Shown here piece by piece: positions 8,738 through 18,467 of a stretch of DNA of 64,000 bases. Within the stretch, counting starts at the first letter, position 1, and every line of letters starts with the position of its first letter. The notes under the pieces were generated by a model. The model was not told the origin of the DNA, searched no databases, and saw only the letters and a program-made list of their open reading frames with translations. The position numbers and the translations under genes are program-made. This DNA comes from Gammaproteobacteria bacterium (GTDB taxonomy: Bacteria > Pseudomonadota > Gammaproteobacteria > Burkholderiales > Burkholderiaceae_B): contig JAHIXK010000017.1 of the NCBI GenBank assembly GCA_018815245.1, positions 272,328 through 336,327 of the forward strand. The letters are read 5' to 3'.

Positions 8738-11326
8738 ATGGCAATCCGAAAGTATCGGGGTATCGAAATGGACACCTCGCACATCGACATGGCGAAAAAC
8801 CTGGACAGCGTCCATGACCTGATCGACGAGCTTCGAGACCTTCAATCAACCTGGAACAACCTGAGCCTGCTGGGCGAGTTGACACAGGTGGGAGCTGAAA
8901 TATCGGACACCCGGCAACACTTTCAGCGATTGGCCAGCGACCTGACGAATTTTCTGGTGAAGCAATCCACCAGCCAAACCGTAGACTTACTCGCCTCACG
9001 CGCTCAAAATTCAATCGACATTCTGGTCAGAAACTTGTACGAAAGAACGGCTGACATTGGTTTTCTGGCCACTGACCCTGTTTTTACCAAGCATTGCGTT
9101 GAGGCTCAAAACTCTTCCTTGAGTGAGGAAGCCGGCCGTCAAATACGCCAAAGAATGAAGAGTTACACAGACAACTATTCTGTTTATGAAAACGTGATTC
9201 TGCTGGATCAGCATGGTGACGCGATCATTGACATGCTGGGCGAACTAAGCCCCGGCGAGAACCTGAAATGGATCAAACAAAAAGTTGCAGCAAGCACACA
9301 GTATGCAGAGGCGTTTCATCCTTTGCGAGTCAACGACAAATCCGATGCACTGATCTATGCCTGGAAGATAACGGTATCGGGCCAGATCAAAGGGTATGTT
9401 GCACTTGTGTTCAACCTTGAAGAAGAAAGCAAAGCGCTGTTCTCAAAAGTTATTGGCCCGCGCGCTCCAGATGCGCCACCAGAGTGGCGTGTGTGCGGGG
9501 TAAGCGATGCAACAGGCAAAGTGCTGATTTCAAGCAATTTGCAGTATGTGGGTCAAGGACAAACCATCATGCCCCCGAAGGGAGTTGAATGGGGCATTAC
9601 CCAAATAGGGCCGTTGGCCTACCTTTGCTGCATACGACCCACCCGCGGCTATCAGGGCTATTCGGGCCCAGGCTGGAAAGGATTTTGCCTTGTTCCACTA
9701 AGCCACGCATTTGGCCAGCAACTCGCCTGCGAGGAAGACAGGCTGCCTGAACTGGATCCGAATGCTGGTTTGATTGACCCCAGGATTGAGGGCTTTCAGA
9801 ACCAGGCAACACAAATACAGAGACAACTAAATCGAAGTATCTGGAATGGCAACATGGCTCAGCGAAGTGCGAATTCAGCACTTGGAAACTCGTTCGGGAA
9901 AACGCTTTTGTGGGAAATCAGCCGCGCAGGCGAACGGACAAAAACCTTGTTCACAGACTCATTGAATAATCTTGTCGACACTGAAATCAATGGCTATCAG
10001 AACGAGCAGCAAATTCACGCAATGCTCGCCATGGACTTAATGGACCGAAATCTGTATGAACGTGCAAACGACTGCCGCTGGTGGGCACTGAACCCAACAC
10101 TGAGAGAGGCACTTTTAAATACGAAAAACAGTGAAACAACACTGAATGCAGCCAATTGCTTAAAGCACATCCACAGCCTTTACACGGTGTACACGAACAT
10201 TTTGCTGCTTGACCGAGACGGTCGAGTAATATGCGACAGCGCATCTGAAGTAGAACCAGGGAAACGCATCGAGGCGAGCTGGGTAAACAACACGATGCAG
10301 CTAAAGAATCCGTCGCAATACTGTGTGTCCAAATTCGAAAAAACCGACCTTTATCAAGATCGACCCACTTACATATATTGCGCTGCAGTGTTCGAGAACC
10401 CGGACAACCCATCTCAATGCATTGGGGCAATTGCGCTGGTGTTTGACAGTGAGCCTCAGTTTGAAGCCATTCTCAATGAATCCATGGGGGGAAGCAAACA
10501 CAAGGCATTTGCATTCATTGTTGATGAAAATCGGCACGTCATTTCGTCGACCACCGAGCAGTTCACTGAAAATGGCAAGATCACTTTGCCCCTGAAAAAG
10601 AACGGTAAATTTGTCAAACAAGCGACGGACATGGGCTATTTCAATATGGCCGGAAAATTTGTTGCTTATGGGCAGTGCAACTCGGGTTCATACCGGGAAT
10701 TCAAAAATGATTCAGACGCCTATCAAAATAATCTGATATGCCTGTATGGCTTGGAAATCGGCACTTTGAAACAGGACAACAAACTGGCTGGAGAAATCAG
10801 CTTCGATGAATTCCGGCACGCAGGCCAGAAAGAACAGATGGTGGACATTGCCGCATTCCGCGTGGGCAAGCACTGGTACGGAATTGACAGTGAAGACGCT
10901 GTGGAAGCGTTTCTTTGCAATCAGATTGTCAGCCTGCCAAACTCACCCGACTGGATATTGGGAAGCACTTTGTATCGCAAACAGGCGATTACGATTGTGG
11001 ATGTATCCGAATTTCTTTCCAGCGCAGACGGCGAACCCGACGCAGCTCCGCGCCAGCAAATGATTCTTCTAAAAACGAAAGAGAACAACGCCAAAATTGC
11101 CTTGGCAGTGGACGAACTGGGAGAAATACCCAGCCTGCCGATGTCGGCCATTCATGAGTCAGACAGCCTGCAGGATCAAGGAGGAATTGTTCAAGGACTG
11201 ATCAAGACATCGAACAACCTGCTGGTATTGCTCAACAGTGAACATTTGTTGCGCCAACTGGAAACTGGAATAAAAAAAACCCCTCGCGCAAGCAAGGGGT
11301 TTTTATCTGACGCAATCGAGCGTTGA
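8738..11326 (+). CDS. Large soluble chemosensory-type protein: two Cache-like modules and a CheW-like domain
   Basis: 862 residues with no signal peptide and no hydrophobic segment long enough to span a membrane, so probably cytoplasmic. Two homologous modules are visible: each begins with the same NLYERxxD helix (about residues 97 and 437), followed by a YxxYxNxxLLDxxG strand and a (Y/I)xALVF strand, as in Cache/PAS-like sensor folds. The last 150 residues resemble CheW (MVDIAAFRVGKHWYGI start, then a QMILLKTKENNAKIALAVDELGEI strand pair). A role in coupling a small-molecule signal to a CheA/receptor array is inferred from that domain. No other chemotaxis genes lie in the window. ATG at 8738 follows an AGGGGATAAGGGC stretch. 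The last codons overlap the terminator shared with gltA. Confidence 0.72.
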   Translation: MAIRKYRGIEMDTSHIDMAKNLDSVHDLIDELRDLQSTWNNLSLLGELTQVGAEISDTRQHFQRLASDLTNFLVKQSTSQTVDLLASRAQNSIDILVRNLYERTADIGFLATDPVFTKHCVEAQNSSLSEEAGRQIRQRMKSYTDNYSVYENVILLDQHGDAIIDMLGELSPGENLKWIKQKVAASTQYAEAFHPLRVNDKSDALIYAWKITVSGQIKGYVALVFNLEEESKALFSKVIGPRAPDAPPEWRVCGVSDATGKVLISSNLQYVGQGQTIMPPKGVEWGITQIGPLAYLCCIRPTRGYQGYSGPGWKGFCLVPLSHAFGQQLACEEDRLPELDPNAGLIDPRIEGFQNQATQIQRQLNRSIWNGNMAQRSANSALGNSFGKTLLWEISRAGERTKTLFTDSLNNLVDTEINGYQNEQQIHAMLAMDLMDRNLYERANDCRWWALNPTLREALLNTKNSETTLNAANCLKHIHSLYTVYTNILLLDRDGRVICDSASEVEPGKRIEASWVNNTMQLKNPSQYCVSKFEKTDLYQDRPTYIYCAAVFENPDNPSQCIGAIALVFDSEPQFEAILNESMGGSKHKAFAFIVDENRHVISSTTEQFTENGKITLPLKKNGKFVKQATDMGYFNMAGKFVAYGQCNSGSYREFKNDSDAYQNNLICLYGLEIGTLKQDNKLAGEISFDEFRHAGQKEQMVDIAAFRVGKHWYGIDSEDAVEAFLCNQIVSLPNSPDWILGSTLYRKQAITIVDVSEFLSSADGEPDAAPRQQMILLKTKENNAKIALAVDELGEIPSLPMSAIHESDSLQDQGGIVQGLIKTSNNLLVLLNSEHLLRQLETGIKKTPRASKGFLSDAIER
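11272..11304. terminator. Bidirectional terminator for the Cache/CheW-like gene and gltA
   Basis: Eight A residues, then CCCCT..GC, a GCAA loop, GC..AGGGG and five T residues. It works on paper in both directions between convergent genes. It lies inside the last ~20 codons of the plus-strand gene, whose stop is at 11326, two bases from the gltA stop. Confidence 0.85.
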
Positions 11327-11327
11327 A

Positions 11328-12635
11328 TTAACGCTGATCGATGGGCTTCACATTGCGGTGCGCTGCACCATTGAACAACTGACGTGGACGGCCGATTTTG
11401 TACTCGGGGTCTGCAATCATTTCGTTCAACTGGGCGATCCAGCCCACGGTGCGGGCCAAAGCGAAAATGGCGGTAAACAATGGCACAGGAATGCCAATCG
11501 CTTTTTGAACGATGCCGGAATAGAAATCCACGTTCGGGTACAGCTTGCGCTTTACAAAGTAGTCATCTTCCAGGGCGATTTTTTCCAAAGCCATGGCGAT
11601 CTTGAACAATGGGTCGTCGTGCAAGCCAAGTTCGTTCAACACTTCGTGACACGTTTCACGCATCAGCTTGGCGCGTGGGTCGTAGTTTTTGTACACGCGG
11701 TGGCCAAAGCCCATCAGGCGTACGCCTGAGTCTTTGTCTTTCACTTTGGCAATGAAATCGCCAATTTTCTCTACGCCGCCGTTGGCCTGAATTTCGGTCA
11801 GCATGTTCAGGCATGCTTCGTTGGCACCACCGTGTGATGGGCCCCACAGGCAGGCCACGCCCGCAGCAATGGCTGCAAACGGGTTTGTACCTGAAGAAGC
11901 ACACAAGCGGACTGTGGAAGTAGATGCGTTTTGTTCGTGGTCTGCATGCAGGATGAAGATTCTATCCATGGCGCGCACCAGCACGTCATTCACTTTGTAT
12001 TCTTCACAGGGGTTGCCGAACATCATGCGCATGAAATTGGCTGTGTAACCAAGTTCGTTTTTGGGATAAATGTTGGGTGCGCCGATGCCGTATTTGTAAG
12101 CCATGGCCACCAGGGTTGGCATTTTCGCGATCAGGCGGATGGCGGAAATATCGCGCTGGTTTTTGTCCAGCAGGTTCATTGAGTCTGGGTAAAACGCAGA
12201 CATACCACCGACCAAACCAGTCATCACGGCCATGGGGTGTGCATCGCGACGGAAACCGCGCAGGAAAAAGTTCATTTGATCGTTCACCATGGTGTGCTTG
12301 GTGACCAGTTCGTCAAATGTATGCTTCTCTTTCACATTGGGCAGCTCACCGTTCAACAGCAAGTAACACACATCCATGAAGTCGCAGTTTTGAGCCAACT
12401 GCTCAATGGGGTAGCCACGGTACAACAATTCGCCTTTGTCGCCATCAATGTAAGTGATGGAGGAATTGCAAGAGGCTGTTGAAAGGAAGCCTGGGTCGTA
12501 GGTGAATTTGCCAGTCGAACCGTACAGCTTGCGGATGTCGATCACATCGGGACCAATGGTGCCTTTGTGTATGGGAAATTCTACCGAAGGGGTGCCGTCA
12601 GTAAACGACAGCGTGGCCTTGTGTTCTGTGCTCAT
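11328..12635 (-). CDS. gltA: Citrate synthase (type II, hexameric family)
   Basis: 435 residues, the length of Gram-negative GltA. It condenses acetyl-CoA and oxaloacetate. Catalytic residues lie in [11 protein letters not shown] (His), [12 protein letters not shown] (His) and [10 protein letters not shown] (Asp), all intact. The N-terminal beta-domain ([18 protein letters not shown] region) marks the longer Gram-negative type, as opposed to PrpC in this window. AAGGAA precedes the ATG. It follows sdhE by 26 bases on the sdhCDAB strand, but an intrinsic terminator lies upstream between sdhB and sdhE, so its level may be set separately from sdh. Confidence 0.97.
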   Translation of the reverse strand: MSTEHKATLSFTDGTPSVEFPIHKGTIGPDVIDIRKLYGSTGKFTYDPGFLSTASCNSSITYIDGDKGELLYRGYPIEQLAQNCDFMDVCYLLLNGELPNVKEKHTFDELVTKHTMVNDQMNFFLRGFRRDAHPMAVMTGLVGGMSAFYPDSMNLLDKNQRDISAIRLIAKMPTLVAMAYKYGIGAPNIYPKNELGYTANFMRMMFGNPCEEYKVNDVLVRAMDRIFILHADHEQNASTSTVRLCASSGTNPFAAIAAGVACLWGPSHGGANEACLNMLTEIQANGGVEKIGDFIAKVKDKDSGVRLMGFGHRVYKNYDPRAKLMRETCHEVLNELGLHDDPLFKIAMALEKIALEDDYFVKRKLYPNVDFYSGIVQKAIGIPVPLFTAIFALARTVGWIAQLNEMIADPEYKIGRPRQLFNGAAHRNVKPIDQR

Positions 12636-12661
12636 CGGATTTCCTTCTAATGGGATTGAAA

Positions 12662-12934
12662 TTAAAGTTCTCGCATCATCTGGATCACCCTGCGCACACC
12701 GGGCGTGTCCAAATCCCCGTCTGGCTCTTTGCGGCCAAGAAACAGGTCAAGCAAGTGGTTGTCGATTTCCTCGAACAGCACGGTCAGTGCGTGCACGTCG
12801 TCGTCGGTCAACTCCATTTCATGCTTGTCGAAAAATCGTTGAATAATCAAGTCGTTTTCCAACAAACCACGCCTTGCACGCCAGCGCAAACGGGCGCGTT
12901 GGGTTGGATCCGACTGATGACTCTGGTTAGGCAT
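12662..12934 (-). CDS. sdhE: SdhE, FAD assembly factor for succinate dehydrogenase
   Basis: 90 residues of the SdhE/Sdh5 family. The signature [11 protein letters not shown] (the RGxxE motif) lies near residues 21-31, and the helical [27 protein letters not shown] follows. Members promote covalent FAD attachment to SdhA. Its place between sdhB and gltA is typical of Burkholderiales. The ATG is at 12934, and the space to sdhB is occupied by a terminator-like hairpin. Confidence 0.93.
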   Translation of the reverse strand: MPNQSHQSDPTQRARLRWRARRGLLENDLIIQRFFDKHEMELTDDDVHALTVLFEEIDNHLLDLFLGRKEPDGDLDTPGVRRVIQMMREL

Positions 12935-12944
12935 AAGCTACAAC

Positions 12945-12977
12945 AAAAAAAACGGGGTTTTGCAGTGCACAACCCCG
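12945..12977 (-). terminator. Intrinsic terminator between sdhB and sdhE
   Basis: On the minus strand CGGGGTT, an 11-base loop and AACCCCG are followed by eight T residues (12945-12952 are A on the plus strand). Stem and U-tract look strong. It would end much of the sdhCDAB transcript before sdhE-gltA, or act as an attenuator. Confidence 0.8.
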
Positions 12978-13006
12978 ATTTGAATAAAAAAATCCGAACA
13001 AGGGTT

Positions 13007-13723
13007 CTAGACGGCGCGACGCACCATCAATTCCTTGATCTTGCCAATTGCTTTCGTGGGGTTCAGGCCCTTTGGGCAAACGTCTACGCAGTTCATGATG
13101 GTGTGGCACCGGAACAAACGATAGGGGTCTTCCAGATTGTCCAATCGCTCACCCGTGGACTGATCACGGCTGTCTGCGATAAAACGGTAAGCCTGCAGCA
13201 AACCGGCCGGGCCCACAAATTTGTCGGGGTTCCACCAGAATGATGGGCAGCTGGTTGAGCAACATGCACACAAAATACATTCATACAGGCCGTCCAGTTC
13301 CTCACGCTCTTCAGGGGACTGCAAGCGTTCTTTGTCAGGCGGAGGCGTTTCATTCACCAGGTAAGGCTTGATGGAATGGTATTGCTTGAAGAACTGGGTC
13401 ATGTCCACGATCAGGTCGCGCACCACTGGCAAACCAGGCAGCGGCTTCAACACGATGGGCTGCTTCAGGTCGCGCAGGTTCGTGATGCAGGCCAAGCCGT
13501 TCTTGCCGTTGATGTTCATGGCGTCACTTCCGCACACGCCTTCACGGCATGAACGGCGGTAGGCAATCGACTCATCCACATCGCTCTTGATGCGCATCAA
13601 CGCGTCGAGCAACATTTTGTCGGTGGGTTCTAGTTCCACTTCCAGCTTTTGCATTTTTGGTGCTTCGCCCGTGTCGGGGTCGTAGCGATAAATTTCAAAA
13701 CGTACGATTCTCTTTTCGCTCAT
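13007..13723 (-). CDS. sdhB: Succinate dehydrogenase iron-sulfur subunit
   Basis: 238 residues. It carries electrons from the SdhA flavin to quinone through three Fe-S clusters. Cysteine groups are visible for all: [11 protein letters not shown] for the 2Fe-2S cluster, [16 protein letters not shown] and [11 protein letters not shown] for the 4Fe-4S and 3Fe-4S clusters. The open frame extends upstream, but ATG at 13723 gives the conserved [19 protein letters not shown] start and has GAGGT upstream. It lies 22 bases after sdhA in sdhCDAB. Confidence 0.96.
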   Translation of the reverse strand: MSEKRIVRFEIYRYDPDTGEAPKMQKLEVELEPTDKMLLDALMRIKSDVDESIAYRRSCREGVCGSDAMNINGKNGLACITNLRDLKQPIVLKPLPGLPVVRDLIVDMTQFFKQYHSIKPYLVNETPPPDKERLQSPEEREELDGLYECILCACCSTSCPSFWWNPDKFVGPAGLLQAYRFIADSRDQSTGERLDNLEDPYRLFRCHTIMNCVDVCPKGLNPTKAIGKIKELMVRRAV

Positions 13724-13745
13724 TTTCTGTACCTCGTAACCTTGA

Positions 13746-15527
13746 TTAGAACGTCCGCTTTTTGGGCTGGAAGGTTTCAACTGTCAGTGGCTTCAGGTTC
13801 ACTGGCTTGTAGTCCAGGCGGTTGCCTTCGGAGTACCACAGGGAGTGACGCATCCACTTGTCGTCATCGCGCTCGGGGAAGTCGCTGTGTGCATGTGCAC
13901 CACGGCTTTCTTCACGGGCTGCGGCCGAAACCATGGTGGCCTTTGCAGTTTCCTGCAGGTTGGCCAGTTCCAGTGCTTCAACCAATGCGGTGTTAAACAC
14001 TTTGGATTTGTCTTTCAGGTGAATGTGATCCACTTGTGCGGCCAGATCAACAATTTTTGCCACGCCTTCGTTCATCAACTGGGTGGTACGGAACACGCCA
14101 CAGTGGTACTGCATGCCTTTGCGGATCGCATCGGCCACCACGCGGCTGTTTTCACCACTGGTTGAGTTCATCAACTTGTCCACGCGGGCCATGGTCAAAT
14201 CCGTGCCATCTGCCGGCAAGTCCTTGTGGTTGCGAACTTTCAGGTTGCTGTTCACGATGTGATTGCCGGCTGCGCGGCCAAACACGACCAAGTCGAGCAA
14301 TGAGTTGGTGCCCAAACGGTTTGCGCCGTGTACGGATACGCAAGCACATTCGCCAATGGCGTACATGCCATTGACAATTTCGCTGGTGCCGCCCGGAACC
14401 TTCGGTGCAACGACCTGACCATACACGTTGGTTGGAATACCGCCCATCTGGTAGTGAATGGTTGGAACCACTGGAATGGGTTCCTTGATTGGATCCACGT
14501 TGGCAAACTTGATCGCGATTTCGCGAATGGACGGCAGACGCTTCATGATGGTGTCAGCGCCCAGGTGGTCGAGCTTCAAGAGCACGTGGTCTTTGTTGGG
14601 GCCACAACCACGACCTTCCTTGATTTCCTGGTCCATTGAACGGGACACGAAATCGCGTGGGGCCAGGTCTTTCAGGGTTGGCGCATAGCGTTCCATGAAA
14701 CGCTCGCCTTCGCTGTTCAGCAAGATACCGCCTTCGCCGCGAACACCTTCGGTGACAAGTACACCGGCACCGGCAACGCCTGTGGGGTGGAATTGCCAGA
14801 ATTCCATGTCTTCCAGAGGAATGCCCGCGCGTGCTGCCATGCCCATGCCGTCGCCTGTGTTGATGAAGGCGTTGGTAGATGCGTCCCAAATGCGGCCAGC
14901 ACCACCCGTGGCAAACACGGTGGTTTTGGCTTCCAGAACCATCATTTCGCCGGTTTCCATTTCCAGGGCGGTTACACCGACCACGTCGCCGTCTGCATCA
15001 CGAATGATGTCAAGCGCCATCCATTCCACGAAGAACTGGGTACGTGCACGTACGTTACGCTGATACAGGGTGTGCAACAGGGCGTGACCTGTGCGGTCAG
15101 CCGCGGCACAGGCTCGCTGTACTGGCTTTTCACCGAAGTTGGCCGTGTGGCCACCAAAGGGGCGCTGGTAAATGGTGCCATCGGGGTTGCGGTCGAAAGG
15201 CATGCCGAAGTGTTCTAGTTCGTAGACTACCTTGGGGGCTTCACGACACATGAATTCAATCGCGTCCTGGTCACCCAGGTAATCGGAGCCTTTCACGGTG
15301 TCGAACATGTGCCAGTACCAGCTGTCGTCGGACATATTGCCCAAAGATGCGCCAATACCACCCTGCGCGGCCACGGTGTGTGAACGTGTGGGGAATACCT
15401 TGGACAGCACGGCTACATTCAGACCAGCCTCTGCCAACTGGAGTGAACAGCGCATACCCGCGCCGCCCGCACCTACAATCACCGCGTCGAATTTGCGACG
15501 TGGAAGGGAAGTTTTAACTGCAGTCAC
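13746..15527 (-). CDS. sdhA: Succinate dehydrogenase flavoprotein subunit
   Basis: 593 residues, GTG start preceded by GGAGGG. It oxidises succinate to fumarate on a covalently bound FAD. The FAD motif [20 protein letters not shown] lies at residue 16 onward, the flavinylated His is in [10 protein letters not shown], and the catalytic [19 protein letters not shown] and [18 protein letters not shown] segments are intact. It abuts sdhD with almost no spacer. SdhE in the same gene block is its flavinylation helper. Confidence 0.97.
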   Translation of the reverse strand: MTAVKTSLPRRKFDAVIVGAGGAGMRCSLQLAEAGLNVAVLSKVFPTRSHTVAAQGGIGASLGNMSDDSWYWHMFDTVKGSDYLGDQDAIEFMCREAPKVVYELEHFGMPFDRNPDGTIYQRPFGGHTANFGEKPVQRACAAADRTGHALLHTLYQRNVRARTQFFVEWMALDIIRDADGDVVGVTALEMETGEMMVLEAKTTVFATGGAGRIWDASTNAFINTGDGMGMAARAGIPLEDMEFWQFHPTGVAGAGVLVTEGVRGEGGILLNSEGERFMERYAPTLKDLAPRDFVSRSMDQEIKEGRGCGPNKDHVLLKLDHLGADTIMKRLPSIREIAIKFANVDPIKEPIPVVPTIHYQMGGIPTNVYGQVVAPKVPGGTSEIVNGMYAIGECACVSVHGANRLGTNSLLDLVVFGRAAGNHIVNSNLKVRNHKDLPADGTDLTMARVDKLMNSTSGENSRVVADAIRKGMQYHCGVFRTTQLMNEGVAKIVDLAAQVDHIHLKDKSKVFNTALVEALELANLQETAKATMVSAAAREESRGAHAHSDFPERDDDKWMRHSLWYSEGNRLDYKPVNLKPLTVETFQPKKRTF

Positions 15528-15529
15528 TT

Positions 15530-15907
15530 TTAGACCCTCCAGAGAATGTCAGCCGCGTAGCCGGCAGCGCCGAGCAACCACAAAGCTGTGAAAACTTGCA
15601 ACGTAAGGCGAATGCCGGTGGGCTTGATGTAGTCCATCCAGATGTCGCGGATACCGATGTAGGCGTGATAGCACAGGGACAGGATGGCGAGCAACGCCAG
15701 CATTTTTCCCAAGGGGAAAGAGAACACGGTGAAGTTGAAGAAGCCAACCCACTTGACATAATCGATGTCGGGCGTGAACAACACAGCCAGAAACAGGCCG
15801 ATGGTGTAAAGGGACATGATGACAGCAGTAATTCGCTGGGCCACCCACTCTTTCAAACCGTAGTGTGCGCCAACTACCAGGCGCTTTGAGCCAATATTGT
15901 TACCCAT
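15530..15907 (-). CDS. sdhD: Succinate dehydrogenase membrane anchor subunit D
   Basis: 125 residues with three hydrophobic helices (about 27-45, 66-82 and 102-120). The [15 protein letters not shown] segment after helix two carries the His and the Asp-Tyr pair associated with heme b and quinone binding in the family. It anchors SdhAB to the inner membrane with SdhC. Stop and start codons nearly touch those of sdhA and sdhC, as in a tight operon. Confidence 0.93.
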   Translation of the reverse strand: MGNNIGSKRLVVGAHYGLKEWVAQRITAVIMSLYTIGLFLAVLFTPDIDYVKWVGFFNFTVFSFPLGKMLALLAILSLCYHAYIGIRDIWMDYIKPTGIRLTLQVFTALWLLGAAGYAADILWRV

Positions 15908-15909
15908 GA

Positions 15910-16323
15910 TTAAAACACTCCGAACAGTTTCAGGCCGAACAGGGCGGTCAGGCTCAGGCTGACAGCAAACACGATGCCGGCGCTTTTGCTGGCCGCATAT
16001 TTTTCAGTGCCCATGTGCACATCAAGCGCCAGGTAGCGAATACCAGCGGCAAAATGATGCAGATACGACCAGATCAAGCCCAGCAACACAATTTTGACCA
16101 GCGGGCTGCTGACCAGCGATTGCATTTCGAGGAAAGTGAGTTCAGAGGTGATGCTTTTATCGAAAAGCGGCAACAGGATGACAGGCAGTGCCAAAAACAG
16201 CACAGCGCCACTGACGCGGTGGAGGATTGACAACTTGCCGGCGAGGGGCAACCTGTATTTCAGAATTTGTGTGACATGTATATTCCGGTATTCCGGACGT
16301 TTCTTCGCAACAGTGTTTGACAT
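15910..16323 (-). CDS. sdhC: Succinate dehydrogenase cytochrome b556 subunit
   Basis: 137 residues with three transmembrane helices. RPEYRNIHVTQILKYRLPLAGKLSILHRVSGA is the family N-terminus (with the SxxHRxSG quinone-site motif), and HHFAAGIRYLALDVHMG carries the heme-ligand His region. First gene of sdhCDAB. Upstream at 16331-16342 is a TTCTTATAAAAG stretch that could be a half-site of the element seen near mdh and acnB, but the match is weak. Confidence 0.93.
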   Translation of the reverse strand: MSNTVAKKRPEYRNIHVTQILKYRLPLAGKLSILHRVSGAVLFLALPVILLPLFDKSITSELTFLEMQSLVSSPLVKIVLLGLIWSYLHHFAAGIRYLALDVHMGTEKYAASKSAGIVFAVSLSLTALFGLKLFGVF

Positions 16324-16518
16324 GCTCGTGTTCTTATAAAAGTGATTGGAAAACGGGTCAAAACCCTAGGCCTTGCGGCTTGAATCCTTTAAAAAAACCA
16401 ATATCGGACAACGGTATATTCTGAACCAAATGAAGCAGTGCTTAAAGCGGGTAAATTTTGATTTTGGGCAATAAGTGAGACAAATGCATTCTTTTGCCCG
16501 CAAAAGACTTGTATCAAT

Positions 16519-17247
16519 TCAATACAATTCATTCCTGTATGAAAACTTGTCGGTCAAATACCAGCCACGGCGAAGCTCCACTGGTTTGTCAGCATACGTC
16601 ATTGACAGGCGCTCGACCAGCAACAAGGGTGTACCTGCCCCGACCTGCAAAATACTGGCATGCTCGCCTTGGGCGCTAACGGCCTTGATGTGTTCATTGG
16701 CGCGCAACATGCGCACATTGAAACTGCTTTCCAGAAAGCCGTACAAGGTGGAATTCCACTGCTGAAGCCTATCTAACGTAAGCCCTTTGTACTGGGAGGC
16801 GGGCAACCAGATTTCATCAAAAATGCGGGGAACACCGTCAAACCGCATCACCCGCTTGACCACAAATACGGAATCGCTGGGCTTGATGTCCAGTAACTTG
16901 GCAATTTGGGAACTTGCACGTACACGCTCAACAGACAGATAAGTGGATTTGGGCTTGACGCTGGGCTCTTCATCGGCTGCCAATCGCAAAAACCGGTATT
17001 CGGATTTGGCCTCGTTGTGCGTGGCCACAAAAGTACCCCGCCCCTGCTTTCGATCGACCAGGTTTTCGGCCGCCAATTCGTCGATCGCCTTACGCACTGT
17101 GCCCTGGCTTACGCCATAGCGAACCGCCAGCTCTGTTTCAGACGGAATGAGCTCGCCTGGCTTCCATTCGCCATCTTGAAGGCTTTTCAACAGCAAACCT
17201 TTGATTTGCTGGTAAAGCGGACTGAAGGTGGGGTTTACGGGCTGCAA
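16519..17247 (-). CDS. GntR-family regulator (HutC/FarR type), likely TCA-cycle regulator
   Basis: 242 residues. The N-terminal winged helix-turn-helix of GntR (PLYQQIKGLLLKSL, then ELAVRYGVSQGTVRKAIDEL) is followed by a UTRA ligand-binding domain (KSTYLSVERVRASSQIAKLLDIK onward), placing it in the HutC subgroup. It starts with TTG at 17247. It lies between sdhC and the divergent mdh; a role in controlling sdh, mdh and perhaps acnB is inferred from position and from the repeated sequence in its upstream region. The ligand is unknown; a TCA intermediate is a reasonable guess. Confidence 0.85.
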   Translation of the reverse strand: MQPVNPTFSPLYQQIKGLLLKSLQDGEWKPGELIPSETELAVRYGVSQGTVRKAIDELAAENLVDRKQGRGTFVATHNEAKSEYRFLRLAADEEPSVKPKSTYLSVERVRASSQIAKLLDIKPSDSVFVVKRVMRFDGVPRIFDEIWLPASQYKGLTLDRLQQWNSTLYGFLESSFNVRMLRANEHIKAVSAQGEHASILQVGAGTPLLLVERLSMTYADKPVELRRGWYLTDKFSYRNELY

Positions 17248-17284
17248 AGTGTCTCTCGATCTTGTTTTTTCAGATTATTCCGTA

Positions 17285-17307
17285 TCTTATATCTTATAGA
17301 GGACTTT
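17285..17307. promoter_or_regulatory. Putative operator in the gntR/mdh divergent region
   Basis: Sequence TCTTATAT-N7-AGGACTTT. A second copy, identical at 20 of 23 positions, lies upstream of acnB at 36253-36275. The arms TCTTATA and TATAGaGGA are roughly inverted. It is 38 bases ahead of the GntR start and about 100 ahead of mdh, so GntR autoregulation and control of mdh are plausible. Confidence 0.55.
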
Positions 17308-17407
17308 TAAAAGTTAAACCCCTCTAATCCATCAAGTTAGTCAACAAGGCGTCAGTGTTTGGCGCTAAACTATGGCCTTCGATTTTCAATCCTTTGGAGT
17401 GTTTGAC

Positions 17408-18394
17408 ATGACCAAACCCGCAATGCGAGTTGCAGTTACAGGCGCTGCTGGCCAAATTGGCTACAGCTTGTTGTTCCGTATCGCCAATGGCGACATGCTG
17501 GGCAAAGACCAGCCCGTGATTTTGCAGCTGCTGGACATTACACCTGCCTTGCCCGCAGTCAAGGGTGTGGTCATGGAACTGGAAGATTGTGCATTCCCAT
17601 TGTTACAAGGCGTGGTAATTACGGACGACCCTGCTACCGCGTTCAAAGACGTTGATGTGGCCCTGCTGGTTGGCGCCCGCCCCCGCAGCAAAGGCATGGA
17701 ACGCAAAGACCTGCTGGAAGCCAACGGCGCAATTTTCACCGTTCAGGGCAAAGCACTGAATGACAACGCAAAGCCAACTGTGAAAGTACTGGTTGTGGGC
17801 AACCCCGCCAACACCAACGCCTACATTGCGCAGCAGTCGGCCCCCGACCTGGACGCCAATTGCTTCACATCCATGCTGCGCCTGGACCACAACCGTGCGT
17901 TGAGCCAGGTTGCTGCAAAAACCGGCAAGCCGGTGGCTTCCATCGAAAAGCTGGCCGTGTGGGGCAATCACTCGCCCACCATGTACGCTGACTACCGTTT
18001 CGCTACAATCGACGGCGCTTCAGTCAAGGACATGATCAACGACCAGGAATGGAATGCCAACACTTTCTTGCCAACAGTTGGCAAGCGAGGCGCGGCCATT
18101 ATCGAGGCGCGTGGCTTGTCTTCTGCTGCTTCGGCTGCCAACGCCGCGATCGATCACGTTCGTGACTGGGTACTGGGCACCAACGGCAAGTGGGTCACCA
18201 TGGGCATTCCTTCGGATGGTTCATACGGCATTCCTGAAGGCACGCAGTTCGGTTTCCCCGTAACCTGTGCCAACGGCAAATTTGAAATTGTGAAGGGCCT
18301 GGAAATTGACGCGTTCAGCCAGGAACGCATCAACATTACCCTGAACGAACTCATGGAAGAACGCGAAGGCGTGAAGCACTTGCTGGGCAAGTAA
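17408..18394 (+). CDS. mdh: Malate dehydrogenase (NAD-dependent)
   Basis: 328 residues. It interconverts malate and oxaloacetate. The NAD-binding [19 protein letters not shown] lies at the N-terminus, the substrate-binding [15 protein letters not shown] and [10 protein letters not shown] follow, and the catalytic His is in [12 protein letters not shown]. This is the cytosolic/Thermus-like subgroup common in betaproteobacteria. The open frame begins upstream, but ATG at 17408 has GGAG about 6 bases in front. A strong terminator follows, so mdh is mostly transcribed alone. Confidence 0.97.
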   Translation: MTKPAMRVAVTGAAGQIGYSLLFRIANGDMLGKDQPVILQLLDITPALPAVKGVVMELEDCAFPLLQGVVITDDPATAFKDVDVALLVGARPRSKGMERKDLLEANGAIFTVQGKALNDNAKPTVKVLVVGNPANTNAYIAQQSAPDLDANCFTSMLRLDHNRALSQVAAKTGKPVASIEKLAVWGNHSPTMYADYRFATIDGASVKDMINDQEWNANTFLPTVGKRGAAIIEARGLSSAASAANAAIDHVRDWVLGTNGKWVTMGIPSDGSYGIPEGTQFGFPVTCANGKFEIVKGLEIDAFSQERINITLNELMEEREGVKHLLGK

Positions 18395-18419
18395 TTCACA
18401 AGCAATTCGTGATAAAAAG

Positions 18420-18444
18420 GCCAGCAGAGATGCTGGCTTTTTTT
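18420..18444 (+). terminator. Intrinsic terminator after mdh
   Basis: GCCAGCA, a GAGA loop, TGCTGGC, then a run of seven T. Perfect 7-bp stem. The next gene starts only 24 bases further on and must have its own promoter or rely on readthrough. Confidence 0.9.
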
Positions 18445-18467
18445 ATTTGCAAACAAGGAAACACGGC

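Noticed and set aside
11272..11304. Frameshift at the end of the Cache/CheW-like gene
   Set aside because: The A-run looks suspicious, but the terminator explains it and the frame stays open to a stop two bases from gltA, so no correction is needed.
16331..16342. Third copy of the mdh/acnB element ahead of sdhC
   Set aside because: Only TTCTTATA is shared, and the rest does not match, so I mention it only as a possible half-site.
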